A DNA stretch of 64,000 bases from Aulostomus chinensis (Eukaryota; Chordata; Actinopteri; Syngnathiformes; Aulostomidae): assembly GCA_037954235.1 (NCBI GenBank), contig JBBMOA010000001.1, positions 33,055,074 through 33,119,073 on the forward strand, given 5' to 3'. This document shows positions 33,701 through 46,451 of the stretch, one piece after another. How positions within the stretch are numbered: position 1 is the first letter of the stretch; every line of letters begins with the position of its first letter. The notes under the pieces are model-generated. The model was not told the origin of the DNA, did no database searches, and worked only from the letters and a program-made list of their open reading frames with translations. The position numbers were made by a program, and so were the translations under genes.

Positions 33701-36465
33701 AACTCAAGATGATGCTAACAGTAATGTAGTGATAGTTGCTAATAAACTCAAAGTAATGCTGACAGTAATGTAGTAAGACTTGCTACGAACATTTAAATAA
33801 AGCAACAGTAATGTAGTTAGAGTTGTTACGAACCTCAAAATAATGTGACAGTGATGTCGGAAGAATTGCTAATGAACTCAAGATGATGCTAACAGTAATG
33901 GAGTGAAACTTCCGAATAACCTCAAAGTGATGCTGACAGTCATGTAGTAAGTGTTGCAACGAACCTCAAAATAATGCGACAGTAATGTAGTAAAAGTTGC
34001 AACGAACCTCAAAATAATGCGACAGTAATTTAGTAAAAGTTGCTACGAACCTCAAAATATTGCAACAGTTATGTCGGAAGAATTGCTAATGATCTCAAAA
34101 TGATGCGACAGTGATTAAGTGAGAATTGCTCATGAACTAAAAATGATGCTAAAGGTAATGGAGTGAAAGTTTCGAATAACCTCAAGGCGATGCTGACAGT
34201 CATGTAGTAAGAGTTGCTACGAACCTCAAAATAATTCGACAGTGATGTCGGAAGAATTGCTAAAGATCTCAAAATGATGCGACAGTGATGTCAGAAGAAT
34301 TGGTAATGATCTCAAAATGATGCTAACAGTAATGGAGTGAAACTTTCGAATAACCTCAAAGTGATGCAGACAGTCATGTAGTAAGTGTTGCTACAAACCT
34401 CAAAATAATGCGAAAGTAATGTAGTAAAAGTTGCTACGAACCTCAAAATATTGCGACAGTGATGTCGGAAGAATTGCTAATGAACTCAAGATGATGCTAA
34501 CAGTAATGTAGTGATAGTTGCTCATAAACTCAAAGTGATGCTGACAGTAATGTAGTAAGAGTTGCTACGAACCTTAAAATAATGCAACAATAATGTAGTA
34601 AGAGTTGCTACGAACCTCAAAATATTGCGACAGTGATGTCGGAAGAATTGCTAATGATCTCAAAATGATGCGACAGTGATGTCGTAAGAATTGCTCATGA
34701 ACTCAAAATGATGCTAACAGTAATGGAGTGATTGTTTCGAATAACATCAAACTGATGCTGACAGTCTTGTAGTAAGAGTTGCTACGAACCTCAATATAAT
34801 GCGACAGTAATGCAGTAAAAATTGCTACGAACCTCAAAATGATGCGACAGTGATGTCGGAAGAAATGCTCATGAACTCAAAATGATGCTAACAGTAATGT
34901 AGTGATAGTTGCTAATCAAGTCAGTGATGCTTACAGTAATGTAGTAAGAGTTTCGAATAACCTCAAAGTGATGCTGATAGTCATGTAGTAAGAGTTGCTA
35001 CGAACATCAAAATAATGCGACAGTGATGTCAGAAGAATTGCTAATGATCTCAAAATGATGCGACAGTGATTCAGAAAGAATTGCTCATGAACTCAAAATG
35101 ATGCTAACAGTAATGGAGTGAACGTTTCGAATAACCTCAAAGTGATGCTGACAGTCTTGTACTAAGAGTTGCTACGAACATCAAAATAATGCGACAGTGA
35201 TGTCAGAAGAATTGCTAATGATCTCAAAATGATGCGACAGTGATTCAGAAAGAATTGCTCATGAACTCAAAATGATGCTAACAGTAATGGAGTGAACGTT
35301 TCGAATAACCTCAAAGTGATGCTGACAGTCTTGTACTAAGAGTTGCTACGAACATCAAAATAATGCGACAGTGATGTCAGAAGAATTGCTAATGATCTCA
35401 AAATGATGCGACAGTGATGTCGTAAGAATTGCTTATGAACTCAAAATGATGCTAACAGTAATGGAGTGAAAGTTTCGAACAACCTCAAAGTGATGCTGAC
35501 AGTAATGGAGAAAAAGTTGCTACGAACCTCAAAATATTGCGACAGTGATGTCAGATGAACTGCTAAAGATCTCAAAATCATGCGACAGTGATTTAGTAAG
35601 AATTGCAAATAAACTCAAAATGATGCTAACAGTGATGGAGTGAAAGTTTCGAATAACCTCAAAGTGATGCTGACAGTCATGTAGTAAGAGTTGCTACGAA
35701 CCTCAAAATAATGTGACAGTAATGTAGTAAAAGTTGCGATGAACCTCAAAATATTGCGACAGTGATGTCGGAAGAATTGCTATTGAACTCAAAACGATGC
35801 TAACAGTAATGTAGTGATAGTTACGAATCAACTCAGTGATGCTTACAGTAAAGTATTAAGAGTTTCGAACAACCTCAAAGTGATGCTGACAGTCATGTCG
35901 TAAGAGTTGCTACGAACCTCAAAATAATGCGACAGTGATATAAGAAGAATTGCGAAAGATCTCAAAATGATGCGACAGTGATTTAGTAAGAATTGCTAAT
36001 GAAATCAAAATGATGCTAACAGTAATGGAGTGAACATTTCGAACAACCTCAAAGTGATGCTGACAGTCATGTAGTAAGAGTTGCTACGAACTTAAAAAAT
36101 AATGCGACAGTGATGTCAGAAGACTTGCTAATGATCTCAAAATGATGCTACAGTGATTTAGTAAGAATTGCTAATGATCTCAAAATGATGCTACAGTGAT
36201 TTAGTAAGAATTGCTAATGAACTCAAAATGATGCTAACATTAATGGAGTGAAAGTTTCGAATAACCTCAAAGTGATGCTGACAGACATGTAGTAAGAGTT
36301 AATACGAACCTCAAAATATTGCGACAGTGATGTCGGAAGAATTGCTAATGATCTCAAAATGATGCGACAGTGATGTCGTGAGAATTGCTAATGAACTCAA
36401 GATGATGCAAACAGTACTGTAGTAAGTGTTTTGAACAACCTCAAAGTGATGCTGACAGTCATGTA
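30781..36465 (+). repeat. 2867-bp higher-order repeat, two tandem copies
   Basis: Rare markers are spaced exactly 2867 bases: AACATTTAAATAAAGC at 30921 and 33788, AGACAGTCATGTAG at 31501 and 34368, GTGATTGTTTCG at 31861 and 34728. The reverse-strand 67-residue frames at 31202 and 34069 are identical. The unit is about 66 monomers. A more diverged related block lies upstream, with markers at 28189, 28431 and 28781 at offsets of 2732-3080. Confidence 0.9.
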
Positions 36466-36999
36466 GTAAGAGTTGCTACGAACCTCAAAATAATTCGACA
36501 GTGATGTCAGAAGAATTGTTAAGGTCTCAAAATGATGCAACAGTGATGTAAGAAGAATTGGTAATGATCTCAAAATGATGCTAACATTAATGGAGTGAAC
36601 GTTTCGAATAACCTAAAGTGATGCTGACAGTCACGTACTAAGAGTTCCTACGAACCTCAAAATAATGCGATAGTAATGTAGTAAAAGTTGCTACGAACCT
36701 CAAAATATTGCGACAGTGATGTCGGAAGAATTGCTAATGAACTTAAAATGATGCTAACAGTAATGCAGTGACAGTTGCAAAGAAACTCAGTGATGCTTAC
36801 AGCAATGTAGTAAGTGTTTCGAATAACCTCAAAGTGATGCTGACAGTCATGTTGTAACAGTTGCTACGAACCTCAAAATAATGCGACAGTGATGTCGGAA
36901 GAATTGCTAATGATCTCAAAATGATGCGACAGTGATGTAGTAAGAATTGCTAAAGAACAAAAAATGATGCAAACAGTAATGGAGTGAAAGTTTCGAATA

Positions 37000-37975
37000 A
37001 CCTCAAAGTGATGCTGACAGTAATGTAGTAAGAGTTGCTACGAACCTCAAAATATTGCGACAGTGCCGTCGAAAGAATTGCTAATGAACTCAAAATGATG
37101 CTAACAGTAATGTAGTGATAGTTGCTAATTAACTCAGTGATGCTTACAGTAATGTAGTAAATGTTTCGAACAACCTAAAAGTGATGCTGTCAGTCATGTA
37201 GCAACAATTGCTTCTAACCTCAAAATGATGCAGACAGTAATGTAGTGATAGTTGCTAATTAACTCAGTGATGCTTACAGTAATGTAGTAAGTGTTTCAAA
37301 CAACCTCAAAGTGATGCTGACAGTCATGTAGTAAGAGTTGCTACTAACCTCAATTTAATACGACAGTGATGTCTATGAATTGCTAATAAACTCAAAATGA
37401 CGCTAACAGTAATGTAGTGATAGTTGCTAATAAATTCAAAATGATGCTAAAAGTAATGTAGTGATAGTTGCTAATCAACTCAGTGATGCTAGCAGTAATG
37501 TAGTAAGTGTTTCGAACAACCTCTAAGTGACGCTGACAGTCATGTAGTGAGAGTTGCTTCTAACCTCAAAATGATGCTAAAAGTAATGTAGTGATAGTTG
37601 CTAATGAACTCAAAGTGATGCTGACAGTAATGTAGTAAGAGTTTCGAACAACCTCAATGTCATGCTGACAGTAATTTAGTAAGAGTTGCTAATGAACTCA
37701 ATTTAATGCGACAGTGATGTCGTGAGAATTGCTCAACAACGTAAAATGATGCTAACAGTAATTTAGTGATAGTTGCTAATAAACTCAAAGTGATGCTGAC
37801 AGTAATGTAGTAAGAGTTGCTACGAACCTTAAAATAATGTAGTAAGAGTTGCTACGAACCTTAAAATATTGCGACAGTGATGTCGGAAGAATTGCTAATA
37901 ATCTCAAACTGATGCGACAGTGATGGAGTAAGAATTGCTAATGAACTCAAAATGATGCTAACAGTAATGGAGTGA
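37000..37975 (+). repeat. satellite block duplicated 6106 bp away
   Basis: GATGCTAGCAGTAATG and a shortened unit (AAAATAATGTAGTAAGAG, lacking part of a monomer) occur here and again 6106 bases downstream (agreeing markers 37491/43597 and 37831/43937). It is a displaced duplication within the array. Confidence 0.75.
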
Positions 37976-39407
37976 AACTTTGAATAACCTCAAAGTGATG
38001 CTGACAGTCATGTACTAAGAGTTGCTACGAACCTCAAAATAATGCGACAGTAATGTAGCAAAAGTTGCTACGAACCTCAAAATATTGCGACAGTGATGTC
38101 GGAAGAATTCCCAATAAACTAAAAATGATGCTAACAGTAATGTAGTGATAGTTGCTAATCAACTCAGTGATGCTTACAGTAATGTAGTAAGTGTTTCGAA
38201 TAATCTCAAAGTGATGCTGACAGTCATGTACTAAGAGTTGCTACGAACCTTAAAATAATGCGACAGTAATGTAGTAAAAGTTGCTACGAACCTCAAAATA
38301 ATGCGACAGTGATGTCAGAAGAATTGGTAATGATCTCAAAATGATGCTAACAGTAATGGAGTGAACGTTTCGAATAACCTCAAAGTGATGCTGACAGTCA
38401 TGTACGAAGAGTTGCTACGAACCTCAAAATAATGCGACAGTAATGTAGTAAAAGTTGCTACGAACCTCAAAATATTGCGACAGTGATGTCGGAAGAATTG
38501 CTAATGAACTTAAAATGATGCTAACAGTAATGTAGTGATAGTTGCTAATCAACTCAGTGATGCTTGCAGTAATGTAGTAAGTGTTTCGAATAACCTCAAA
38601 GTGATGCTGACAGTCATGTAGCAAGAGTTGGTACAAACCTCAAAATAATGCGACAGTGATGTCGGAAGAATTGCGAATGATCTCAATATGATGCGACAGT
38701 GATGTAGTAAGAATCGCTAATGAACTCAAAATGATGCTAACAGTAATGTAGTGATAGTTGCTAATCAACTCAGTGATGTTTACAGCAATGTAGTAAGTGT
38801 TTCGAATAACCTCAAAGTGATGCTGACAGTCATGTAGAAACAGTTGCTACGAACCTCAAAATAATGCGACAGTGATGTCGGAAGAATTGCTAATGATCTC
38901 AAAATGATGCGACAGTGATGTAGTAAGAATTGCTAAAGAACAAAAAATGATTCAAACAGTAATGGAGTGAAAGTTTCGAATAACCTCAAAGTGATGCTGA
39001 CAGTCTTGTACTAAGTGTTGCTAGGAACCTCAAAATATTGCGACAGTGACTTCGGAAGAATTGCTAATGAACTCAAAATGATGCTAACAGTAATGTAGTG
39101 ATAGTTGCTAATTAACTCAGTGATGCTTACAGTAATGTAGAAAGTGTTTCGAACAACCTAAAAGTGATGCTGTAAGTCATGTAGTAACAGTTGCTTCTAA
39201 CCTCAAAATGATGCTAACAGTAATGTAGTGATAGTTGCTACGAACCTCAAAATAATGCGACAGTGATGTCAGAAGAATTGGTAATGATCTCAAAATGATG
39301 CTAACAGTAATGGAGTGAACGTTTCGAATAACCTCAAAGTGATGCTGACAGTCATGTACGAAGAGTTGCTACGAACCTCAAAATAATGCGACAGTAATGT
39401 AGTAAAA

Positions 39408-40948
39408 GTTGCTACGAACCTCAAAATATTGCGACAGTGATGTCGGAAGAATTGCTAATGAACTCAAGATGATGCTAACAGTAATGTAGTGATAGTTGCT
39501 CATAAACTCAAAGTGATGCTGACAGTAATGTAGTAAGAGTTGCTACGAACCTTAAAATAATGCAACAATAATGTAGTAAGAGTTGCTACGAACCTCAAAA
39601 TATTGCGACAGTGATGTCGGAAGAATTGCTAATGATCTCAAAATGATGCGACAGTGATGTCGTAAGAATTGCTCATGAACTCAAAATGATGCTAACAGTA
39701 ATGGAGTGATTGTTTCGAATAACATCAAACTGATGCTGACAGTCTTGTAGTAAGAGTTGCTACGAACCTCAATATAATGCGACAGTAATGCAGTAAAAAT
39801 TGCCACGAACCTCAAAATGATGCGAAAGTGATGTCGGAAGAAATGCTCATGAACTCAAAATGATGCTAACAGTAATGTAGTGATAGTTGCTAATCAAGTC
39901 AGTGATGCTTACAGTAATGTAGTAAGAGTTTCGAATAACCTCAAAGTGATGCTGATAGTCATGTAATAAGAGTTGCTACGAACATCAAAATAATGCGACA
40001 GTGATGTCAGAAGAATTGCTAATGATCTCAAAATGATGCGACAGTGATTCAGAAAGAATTGCTCATGAACTCAAAATGATGCTAACAGTAATGGAGTGAA
40101 CGTTTCGAATAACCTCAAAGTGATGCTGACAGTCTTGTACTAAGAGTTGCTACGAACATCAAAATAATGCGACAGTGATGTCAGAAGAATTGCTAATGAT
40201 CTCAAAATGATGCGACAGTGATGTCGTAAGAATTGCTTATGAACTCAAAATGATGCTAACAGTAATGGAGTGAAAGTTTCGAACAACCTCAAAGTGATGC
40301 TGACAGTAATGGAGAAAAAGTTGCTACGAACCTCAAAATATTGCGACAGTGATGTCAGATGAACTGCTAAAGATCTAAAAATCATGCGACAGTGATTTAG
40401 TAAGAATTGCAAATAAACTCAAAATGATGCTAACAGTGATGGAGTGAAAGTTTCGAATAACCTCAAAGTGATGCTGACAGTCATGTAGTAAGAGTTGCTA
40501 CGAACCTCAAAATAATGCGACAGTAATGTAGTAAAAGTTGCGATGAACCTCAAAATATTGCGACAGTGATGTCGGAAGAATTGCTATTGAACTCAAAACG
40601 ATGCTAACAGTAATGTAGTGATAGTTACGAATCAACTCAGTGATGCTTACAGTAAAGTATTAAGAGTTTAGAACAACCTCAAAGTGATGCTGACAGTCAT
40701 GTCGTAAGAGTTGCTACGAACCTCAAAATAATGCGACAGTGATATAAGAAGAATTGCGAAAGTTCTCAAAATGATGCGACAGTGATTTAGTAAGAATTGC
40801 TAATGAAATCAAAATGATGCTAACAGTAATGGAGTGAACATTTCGAACAACCTCAAAGTGATGCTGACAGTCATGTAGTAAGAGTTGCTACGAACTTAAA
40901 AAATAATGCGACAGTGATGTCAGAAGACTTGCTAATGATCTCAAAATG
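39408..40948 (+). repeat. partial third copy of the 2867-bp repeat
   Basis: It follows 34.43-36.14 kb closely. Offsets shift from 4978 (marker at 39706) to 4804 (marker GAACTTAAAA at 40892), consistent with one 174-bp tetramer missing from this copy. Confidence 0.8.
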
Positions 40949-43900
40949 ATGCTAACAGTAATGCAGTGACAGTTGCAAAGAAACTCAGTGATGCTTACAG
41001 CAATGTAGTAAGTGTTTCGAATAACCTCAAAGTGATGCTGACAGTCATGTTGTAACAGTTGCTACGAACCTCAAAATAATGCGACAGTGATGTCGGAAGA
41101 ATTGCTAATGATCTCAAAATGATGCGACAGTGATGTAGTAAGAATTGCTAAAGAACAAAAAATGATGCAAACAGTAATGGAGTGAAAGTTTCGAATAACC
41201 TCAAAGTGATGCTGACAGTCATGTAGTAACAGTTGCGACGAACCTCAAAATAATGCGACAGTGATGTCGGAAGAATTGCTAATGATCTCAAAATGATGCT
41301 AACAGTAATGGAGTGATAGTTGCTAATTAACTCAGTGATGCTTACAGTAATGTAGTAAGTGTTTCGAACAACCTAAAAGTGATGCTGTCAGTCATGTAGT
41401 AACAGTTGCTTCTAACCTCAAAATAATGCTAACAGTAATGTAGTGATAGTTGCTAATAAACTCAGTGATGCTTTCAGTAATGTAGTAAGAGTTTCAAACA
41501 CCCTCAAAGTGATGCTGAAAGTCATGTAGTAAGAGTGGCTACTAACCTCAATTTAATGCTACAGTGATGTCTATGAATTGCTAATGAACTCAAAATGACG
41601 CTAACACTAATGTAGTGATAGTTGCTAATAAACTCAAAATGATGCGAAAAGTAATGTAGTGAAAGTTGCTAATGAACTCAAAGTGATGCTGACAGTAATG
41701 TAGTAAGAGTTGCTTCAAAACTCAAAGTAATGCGACAGTGATGTCAAAAGAATTGTTAATGATCTCAAACTGATGCGACAGTGATGTAGTAAGAATTGCA
41801 AATGAACTCAAAATGATGCTAACAGTAATGGAGTGAAAGTTTCGAATAACCTCAAAGTGATGCTGACAGTCATGTTGTAACAGTTGCTACGAACCTCAAA
41901 ATAATGCGACAGTGATGTCGGAAGAATTGCTAATGAACTCAAGATGATGCTAACAGTAATGCAGTGATAGTTGCTAAGAAACTCAGTGATGCTTACAGTA
42001 ATGTAGTAAGAGTTTCGAACAACCTCAAGGTGATGCTGACAGTCATTTAGTAAGAGTTGCTAATGAACTCAATTTAATGCTACAGTGATGTCGTGAGAAT
42101 TGCTCAACAACGCAACATGATGCTAACAGTAATGTAGTGATAGTTGCTCATAAACTCAAAGTGATGCTGACAGTCATGCAGTCAGAACTGCTACGAACCT
42201 TAAAACAATGAAACAATAATGTAGTAAGAGTTGCTACGAACCTCAAAATAATGTGACAGTGATGTCAGAAGAATTGCTAATGATCTCAAAATGATGCGAC
42301 AGTGATGTCGTAAGAATTGCTAATGAACTCAAAATGATGCTAAAAGTAATGGAGTGAAAGTTTCGAATAACCTCAAAGTGATGCTGACAGTCAAGTTGTA
42401 AGAGTTGCTACGAACCTCAAAATAATGCGACAGTGATGTCACAAGAATTGCTAAAGATCTCAAAATGATGCGACAGTGATTTAGTAAGAATTTCTAATGA
42501 ACTCAAAAAGATGCTAACATTAATGGAGTGAACCTTTCGAATAACCTCAAGGTGATGCTGACAGTCATGTACTAAGAGTTGCTACGAACCTCATAATAAT
42601 GCGATAGCAATGTAGTAAAAGTTGCTACGAACCTCAAAATATTGCGACAGTGATGTCGGAAGAATTGCTGATGAACTTAAAATGATGCTAACAGTAATGT
42701 AGTGATAGTTGCTAATCAACTCAGTGATGCTGACAGTAATGTAGTAACAGTTGCTACGAACCTCAAAATAATGCGACAGTGATGTCGGAAGAATTGCTAA
42801 TGAACTTAAAATGATGCTAACAGTAATGTAGTGATAGTTGCTAATCAACTCACTGATGTTTACAGTAATGTAGTAAGTGTTTCGAATAACCTCAAAGTGA
42901 TGCTGACAGTCATGTAGTAACAGTTGCTACGAACCTCAAAATAATGCGACAGTGATGTCGGAAGAATTGCGAATGATCTCAAAATGATGCAACAGTGATG
43001 TCGGAAGAATTGCTAATGAACAAAAAATGATGCTAACAGTAATGGAGTGAAAGTTTCGAATAACCTCAAATTGATGCTGACAGTCATGTAGTAAGAGTTG
43101 TTAGGAACCTCAAAATAATGCGACAGTAATGTAGTAAGAGTTGCTACGAACCTCAAAATATTGCGACAGTGCCGTCGGAAGAATAGCTAATGAACTCAAA
43201 ATGATGCTAACAGTAATGTAGTGATAGTTGCTAATTAACTCAGTGATGCTTACAGTAATGTAGTAAATGTTTCGAACAACCTAAAAGTGATGCTGTCAGT
43301 CATGTAGTAACAATTGCTTCTAACCTCAAAATGATGCTAACAGTAATGTAGTGATAGTTGCTAATGAACTCAGTGATGCTTACAGTAATGTAGTAAGTGT
43401 TTCAAACAACCTCAAAGTGATGCTGACAGTCATATAGTAAGAGTTGCTACTAACCTCAATTTAATGCGACAGTGATGTCTATGAATTGCTAATAAACTCA
43501 AAATGACGCTAACAGTAATGTAGTGATAGTTGCTAATAAATTCAAAATGATGCTAAAAGTAATGTAGTGATAGTTGCTAATCAACTCAGTGATGCTAGCA
43601 GTAATGTAGTAAGTGTTTCGAACAACCTCTAAGTGACGCTGACAGTCATGTAGTGAGAGTTGCTTCTAACCTCAAAATGATGCAAAAAGTAATGTAGTGA
43701 TAGTTGCTAATGAACTCAAAGTGATGCTGACAGTAATGTAGTAAGAGTTTCGAACAACCTCAATGTCATGCTGACAGTAATTTAGTAAGAGTTGCTAATG
43801 AACTCAATTTAATGCTACAGTGATGTCGTGAGAATTGCTCAACAACGCAAAATGATGCTAACAGTAATGTAGTGATAGTTGCTAATAAACTCAAAGTGAT

Positions 43901-44373
43901 GCTGACAGTAATGTAGTAAGAGTTGCTACGAACCTTAAAATAATGTAGTAAGAGTTGCTACGAACCTTAAAATATTGCGACAGTGATGTCGGAAGAATTG
44001 CTAATAATCTCAAACTGATGCGACAGTGATGGAGTAAGAATTGCTAATGAACTCAAAATGATGCTAACAGTAATGGAGTGAACGTTTCGAACAAACTCAA
44101 AGTGATGCTGACAGTAATGTAGTAAGAGTTGTGAGTAACCTAAAAATGATGCTGACAGTGATGTCGCAAGAATTGCTAATGAACTCAAAATGATGCGACA
44201 GTGATGTTGTAATAATTGCTCATGAACTCAAAATGATGCTTACAGTAATGTAGTAAGAGTTGAAACTAGAACAACAAACTGTCCTCTGATGGTTGGACAG
44301 GTTGCTTTGGTCCGTCCTCTCACTCATCATTAAAAGCCCTTATTACTAATCATTCATCCAATCTGACACTCAC

Positions 44374-44553
44374 GTCTGCAGTGGGGAATCTCCAGCAACC
44401 CGCGGCCCACATGGAGCAGTCTCGGCCAATCACGTGGGGCCTGCAGCGGCACCGACCACCAAATGACTCGCAGGTTTCACTCTCAGCTCCAACCTCATGG
44501 CAGGCACAAGGCAGGGCGCCGTTGTTGAAGAGAGCCCAAGAGACACAGCTGAG
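44374..44553 (-). CDS. lama5: laminin alpha exon 5 of segment, EGF-like
   Basis: The acceptor lies in CCATTCTGTCTCAG and the donor is GTGAGT. SAVSL is read in one frame and LFNNGALPCACHEVGA, TCESFGGRCRCRPHVIGRDC in the next, so one indel separates them. Near the end CSMWAAGCWRFPT replaces the usual C-x-x-C-x-x-G-Y-W-G-F-P, and a missing A in CCCACTGC would restore the final Cys. The Cys spacing is otherwise that of a laminin EGF-like domain. Confidence 0.7.
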
Positions 44554-44557
44554 CTGA

Positions 44558-44884
44558 GACAGAATGGAGACGAAGGACAGGAGGGATGACAGAGAAAAAG
44601 GAAACGTTAGCGAGACATTTTAGGAAAATTAGTTTAGTGGGGAAACGGTTCTTAGCCAAACTTGCTAAATGGAAGGACAACAAAAAACAAAGATCTTCAA
44701 AAGAAAATTAGCACAAAATGAAACCCTGCAAGAGAAAGTAAATCAAGAACTAAATATTCTTGAGGCTCAGGTCTTTAGTTCCAATGCTTGTAAATGACAT
44801 CTGAATGCATTCACAACCCAAATCTGAGCAGACAGAAGCGTCCCAGTCAGGCCCAGTTTAGTTCCTCTAGAACATTCAGGGATA
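44558..44884. other. intron of the laminin segment
   Basis: Non-coding, A-rich on the plus strand. No element recognised. Confidence 0.45.
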
Positions 44885-44920
44885 CAGAACATGGACCAAC
44901 TCAGGCTGAGAGACACCGAC

Positions 44921-45036
44921 TTGACATGAAAGCTGTTGAGGCCACAGTTGCTGATGAAGTGGTCAGATTTCTCCAGTGGTTCTTGGTTCAGGGAGCTGGA
45001 GCTGGAGCTGCTCTCAGGCACCACCAGGACGTAATC
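44921..45036 (-). CDS. lama5: laminin alpha exon 4 of segment
   Basis: The acceptor is a classic CTTCTTCCTTCTGTCTCTCC-AG tract. Translation gives DYVLVVPESSSSSSSLNQEP, LEKSDHFISNCGLNSFHV. The end is uncertain. A donor GTCGGT at 44920 fits in phase with the next exon, but the frame also stays open further, to about 44885. Confidence 0.65.
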
Positions 45037-45158
45037 CTGGAGAGACAGAAGGAAGAAGTCCAGGCCTGACAGAGGAGAAGGAGGCACAGAGTAGAAACAG
45101 CAGATACGTGTCGGGAAAGGGAGAGGGTATCAGTCCAGCAGAGGAGCAGGAAACCTAC

Positions 45159-45296
45159 CACCACAGGGCTCTGCCTGCAGGAACCTGCAGGTGAGGAGGA
45201 CCTGGTGGTCCGGCACATCCAGAATGATCTGGTTTTCAGACACCGGCACGTTTCGGCAGCCGTAAGCGTGGGGACAGAAGGAGGCGTTGGCGTGGC
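45159..45296 (-). CDS. lama5: laminin alpha exon 3 of segment
   Basis: The acceptor is GTGTCTTTCAG and the donor GTAGGT. Translation gives HANASFCPHAYGCRNV, SENQIILDVPDHQVLLT, then after a one-base shift AGRALW. A second missing base would restore the usual WLDY junction with the next exon. The FCPHAYGCR motif is distinctive of laminin alpha-5-type chains. Confidence 0.7.
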
Positions 45297-45381
45297 CTGA
45301 AAGACACAAACAACCATCTCCATTTGAATGTTTCTCAAACAGCCGGAGCAGGAAAGCTAAGATGAATCAAAGATCCTCCAC

Positions 45382-45506
45382 CCTGCCAGATCCGACCCTG
45401 GTAATGTAGACCTGCACAGGGTGGGTGGGGTGGAGCGGCTGGTGGTGGTGGAGGATGAAGACGTATCTGCCCAAAGCCTGGACACGGTGGAGTCCACCGC
45501 AGCGTT
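45382..45506 (-). CDS. lama5: laminin alpha exon 2 of segment
   Basis: The acceptor is CTTCTACTCAG and the donor GTGGAG. Translation gives VQALGRYVFILHHHQPLHPT then PVQVYI, and after a one-base shift QGRIWQG. The final G is split with the next exon, in phase with GHANASF. The ATTACCAGG stretch appears to lack one base. Confidence 0.65.
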
Positions 45507-45652
45507 CTGAGTAGAAGGATGAGAGCGATGTTCAATGGTACATGTTTTCTTTCCTGAACCGCCGATGTTACCAATCACGAATCTCAGTCATGAGATTTGA
45601 ACATCATGAAGGAGTTCAAAAGTGTCAAACGTGGGAGGGAGTTTGGAAACGT

Positions 45653-46433
45653 GAGGGGACACAGGAGGAGCTACAGGGGGAGGGAAGGTGGATCAGAACC
45701 GTTCTAACAAGAGCGCTGAGGGGACACAGGAGGAGCTACAGGGGGAGGGAAGGTGGATCAGAACCGTTCTAACAAGAGCGCTGAGGGGACACAGGAGGAG
45801 CTACAGGGGGAGGGAAGGTGGATCAGAACCGTTCTAACAAGAGCGCTGAGGGGACACAGGAGGAGCTACAGGGGGAGGGAAGGTGGATCAGAACCGTTCT
45901 AACAAGAGCGCTGAGGGGACACAGGAGGAGCTACAGGGGGAGGGAAGGTGGATCAGAACTGTTCTAACAAGAGCGCTGAGGGGACACAGGAGGAGCTACA
46001 GGGGGAGGGAAGGTGGATCAGAACCGTTCTAACAAGAGCGCTGAGGGGACACTGGAGGAGCTACAGGGGGAGGGAAGGTGGATCAGAACCGTTCTAACAA
46101 GAGCGCTGAAGGGACACAGGAGGAGCTACAGGGGGAGGGAAGGTGGATCAGAACCGTTCTAACAAGAGTGCTGAGGGGACACAGGAGGAGCTACAGGGGG
46201 AGGGACGGTGGATCAGAACCCTTCAAACAAGAGCCTGAGGGGACACAGGAGGAGCTACAGGGGGAGGGAAGGTGGATCAGAACTGTTCTAACAAGAGCGC
46301 TGAGGGGACACAGGAGGAGCTACAGGGGGAGGGAAGGTGGATCAGAACCGTTCTAACAAGAGCGCTGAGGGGACACAGGAGGAGCTACAGGGGGAGGGAA
46401 GGTGGATCAGAACCCTTCTAACAAGAGCGCTGT
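45653..46433 (+). repeat. 65-bp minisatellite, about 12 copies
   Basis: The unit starts GAGGGGACACAGGAGGAGCT, continues ACAGGGGGAGGGAAGGTGGA and ends TCAGAACCGTTCTAACAAGA-GCGCT. Copy starts at 45653 and 45718 give a 65-base period. Copies are almost identical, with a few substitutions and one copy with small changes near 46205-46235. It is purine- and G-rich on the plus strand and lies in the intron between laminin exons 1 and 2. Confidence 0.95.
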
Positions 46434-46451
46434 CCCACTAATGTTCCTCAC

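Larger units (their letters stand above)
22811..44262 (+). repeat. 43-bp satellite array, left arm
   Basis: About 21.45 kb of head-to-tail monomers of 42, 43 or 44 bp (roughly 490 copies) with no other sequence interrupting. The monomer frame is CTCAAAAT(G/A)ATGC, then (TA/GA/G)CAGT(A/G/C)ATGT, (A/C)G(T/G)(A/G)A and a (A/G)(A/G)TTGCTA(A/C)(T/G)GAA end. Three junction flavours recur: GTTGCTACGAAC, GTTTCGAATAAC and ATTGCTAATGAA. Each monomer keeps a central ACAGTnATGT core. Higher-order repeats are layered within it. The sequence is AT-rich. All open frames in the array are read-through of monomers and not genes. Array class and function are unknown. Confidence 0.97.

Noticed and set aside
22954..44188. 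Minus-strand open frames of 62-85 residues in the left array (MRSLAIL..., ITVSIILSSLAIL...)
   Set aside because: They are translations of satellite monomers, recur in many places, and have no start context, domain or conserved end.
22811..44262. Regular short repeats resembling a CRISPR array
   Set aside because: Monomers are contiguous with no unique spacers, and the context is vertebrate.
45542..46356. Repetitive frame GTQEELQGEGRWIRTVLT... in the 65-bp minisatellite
   Set aside because: A 65-base unit shifts frame every copy, and the array is intronic to the laminin exons; no coding support.
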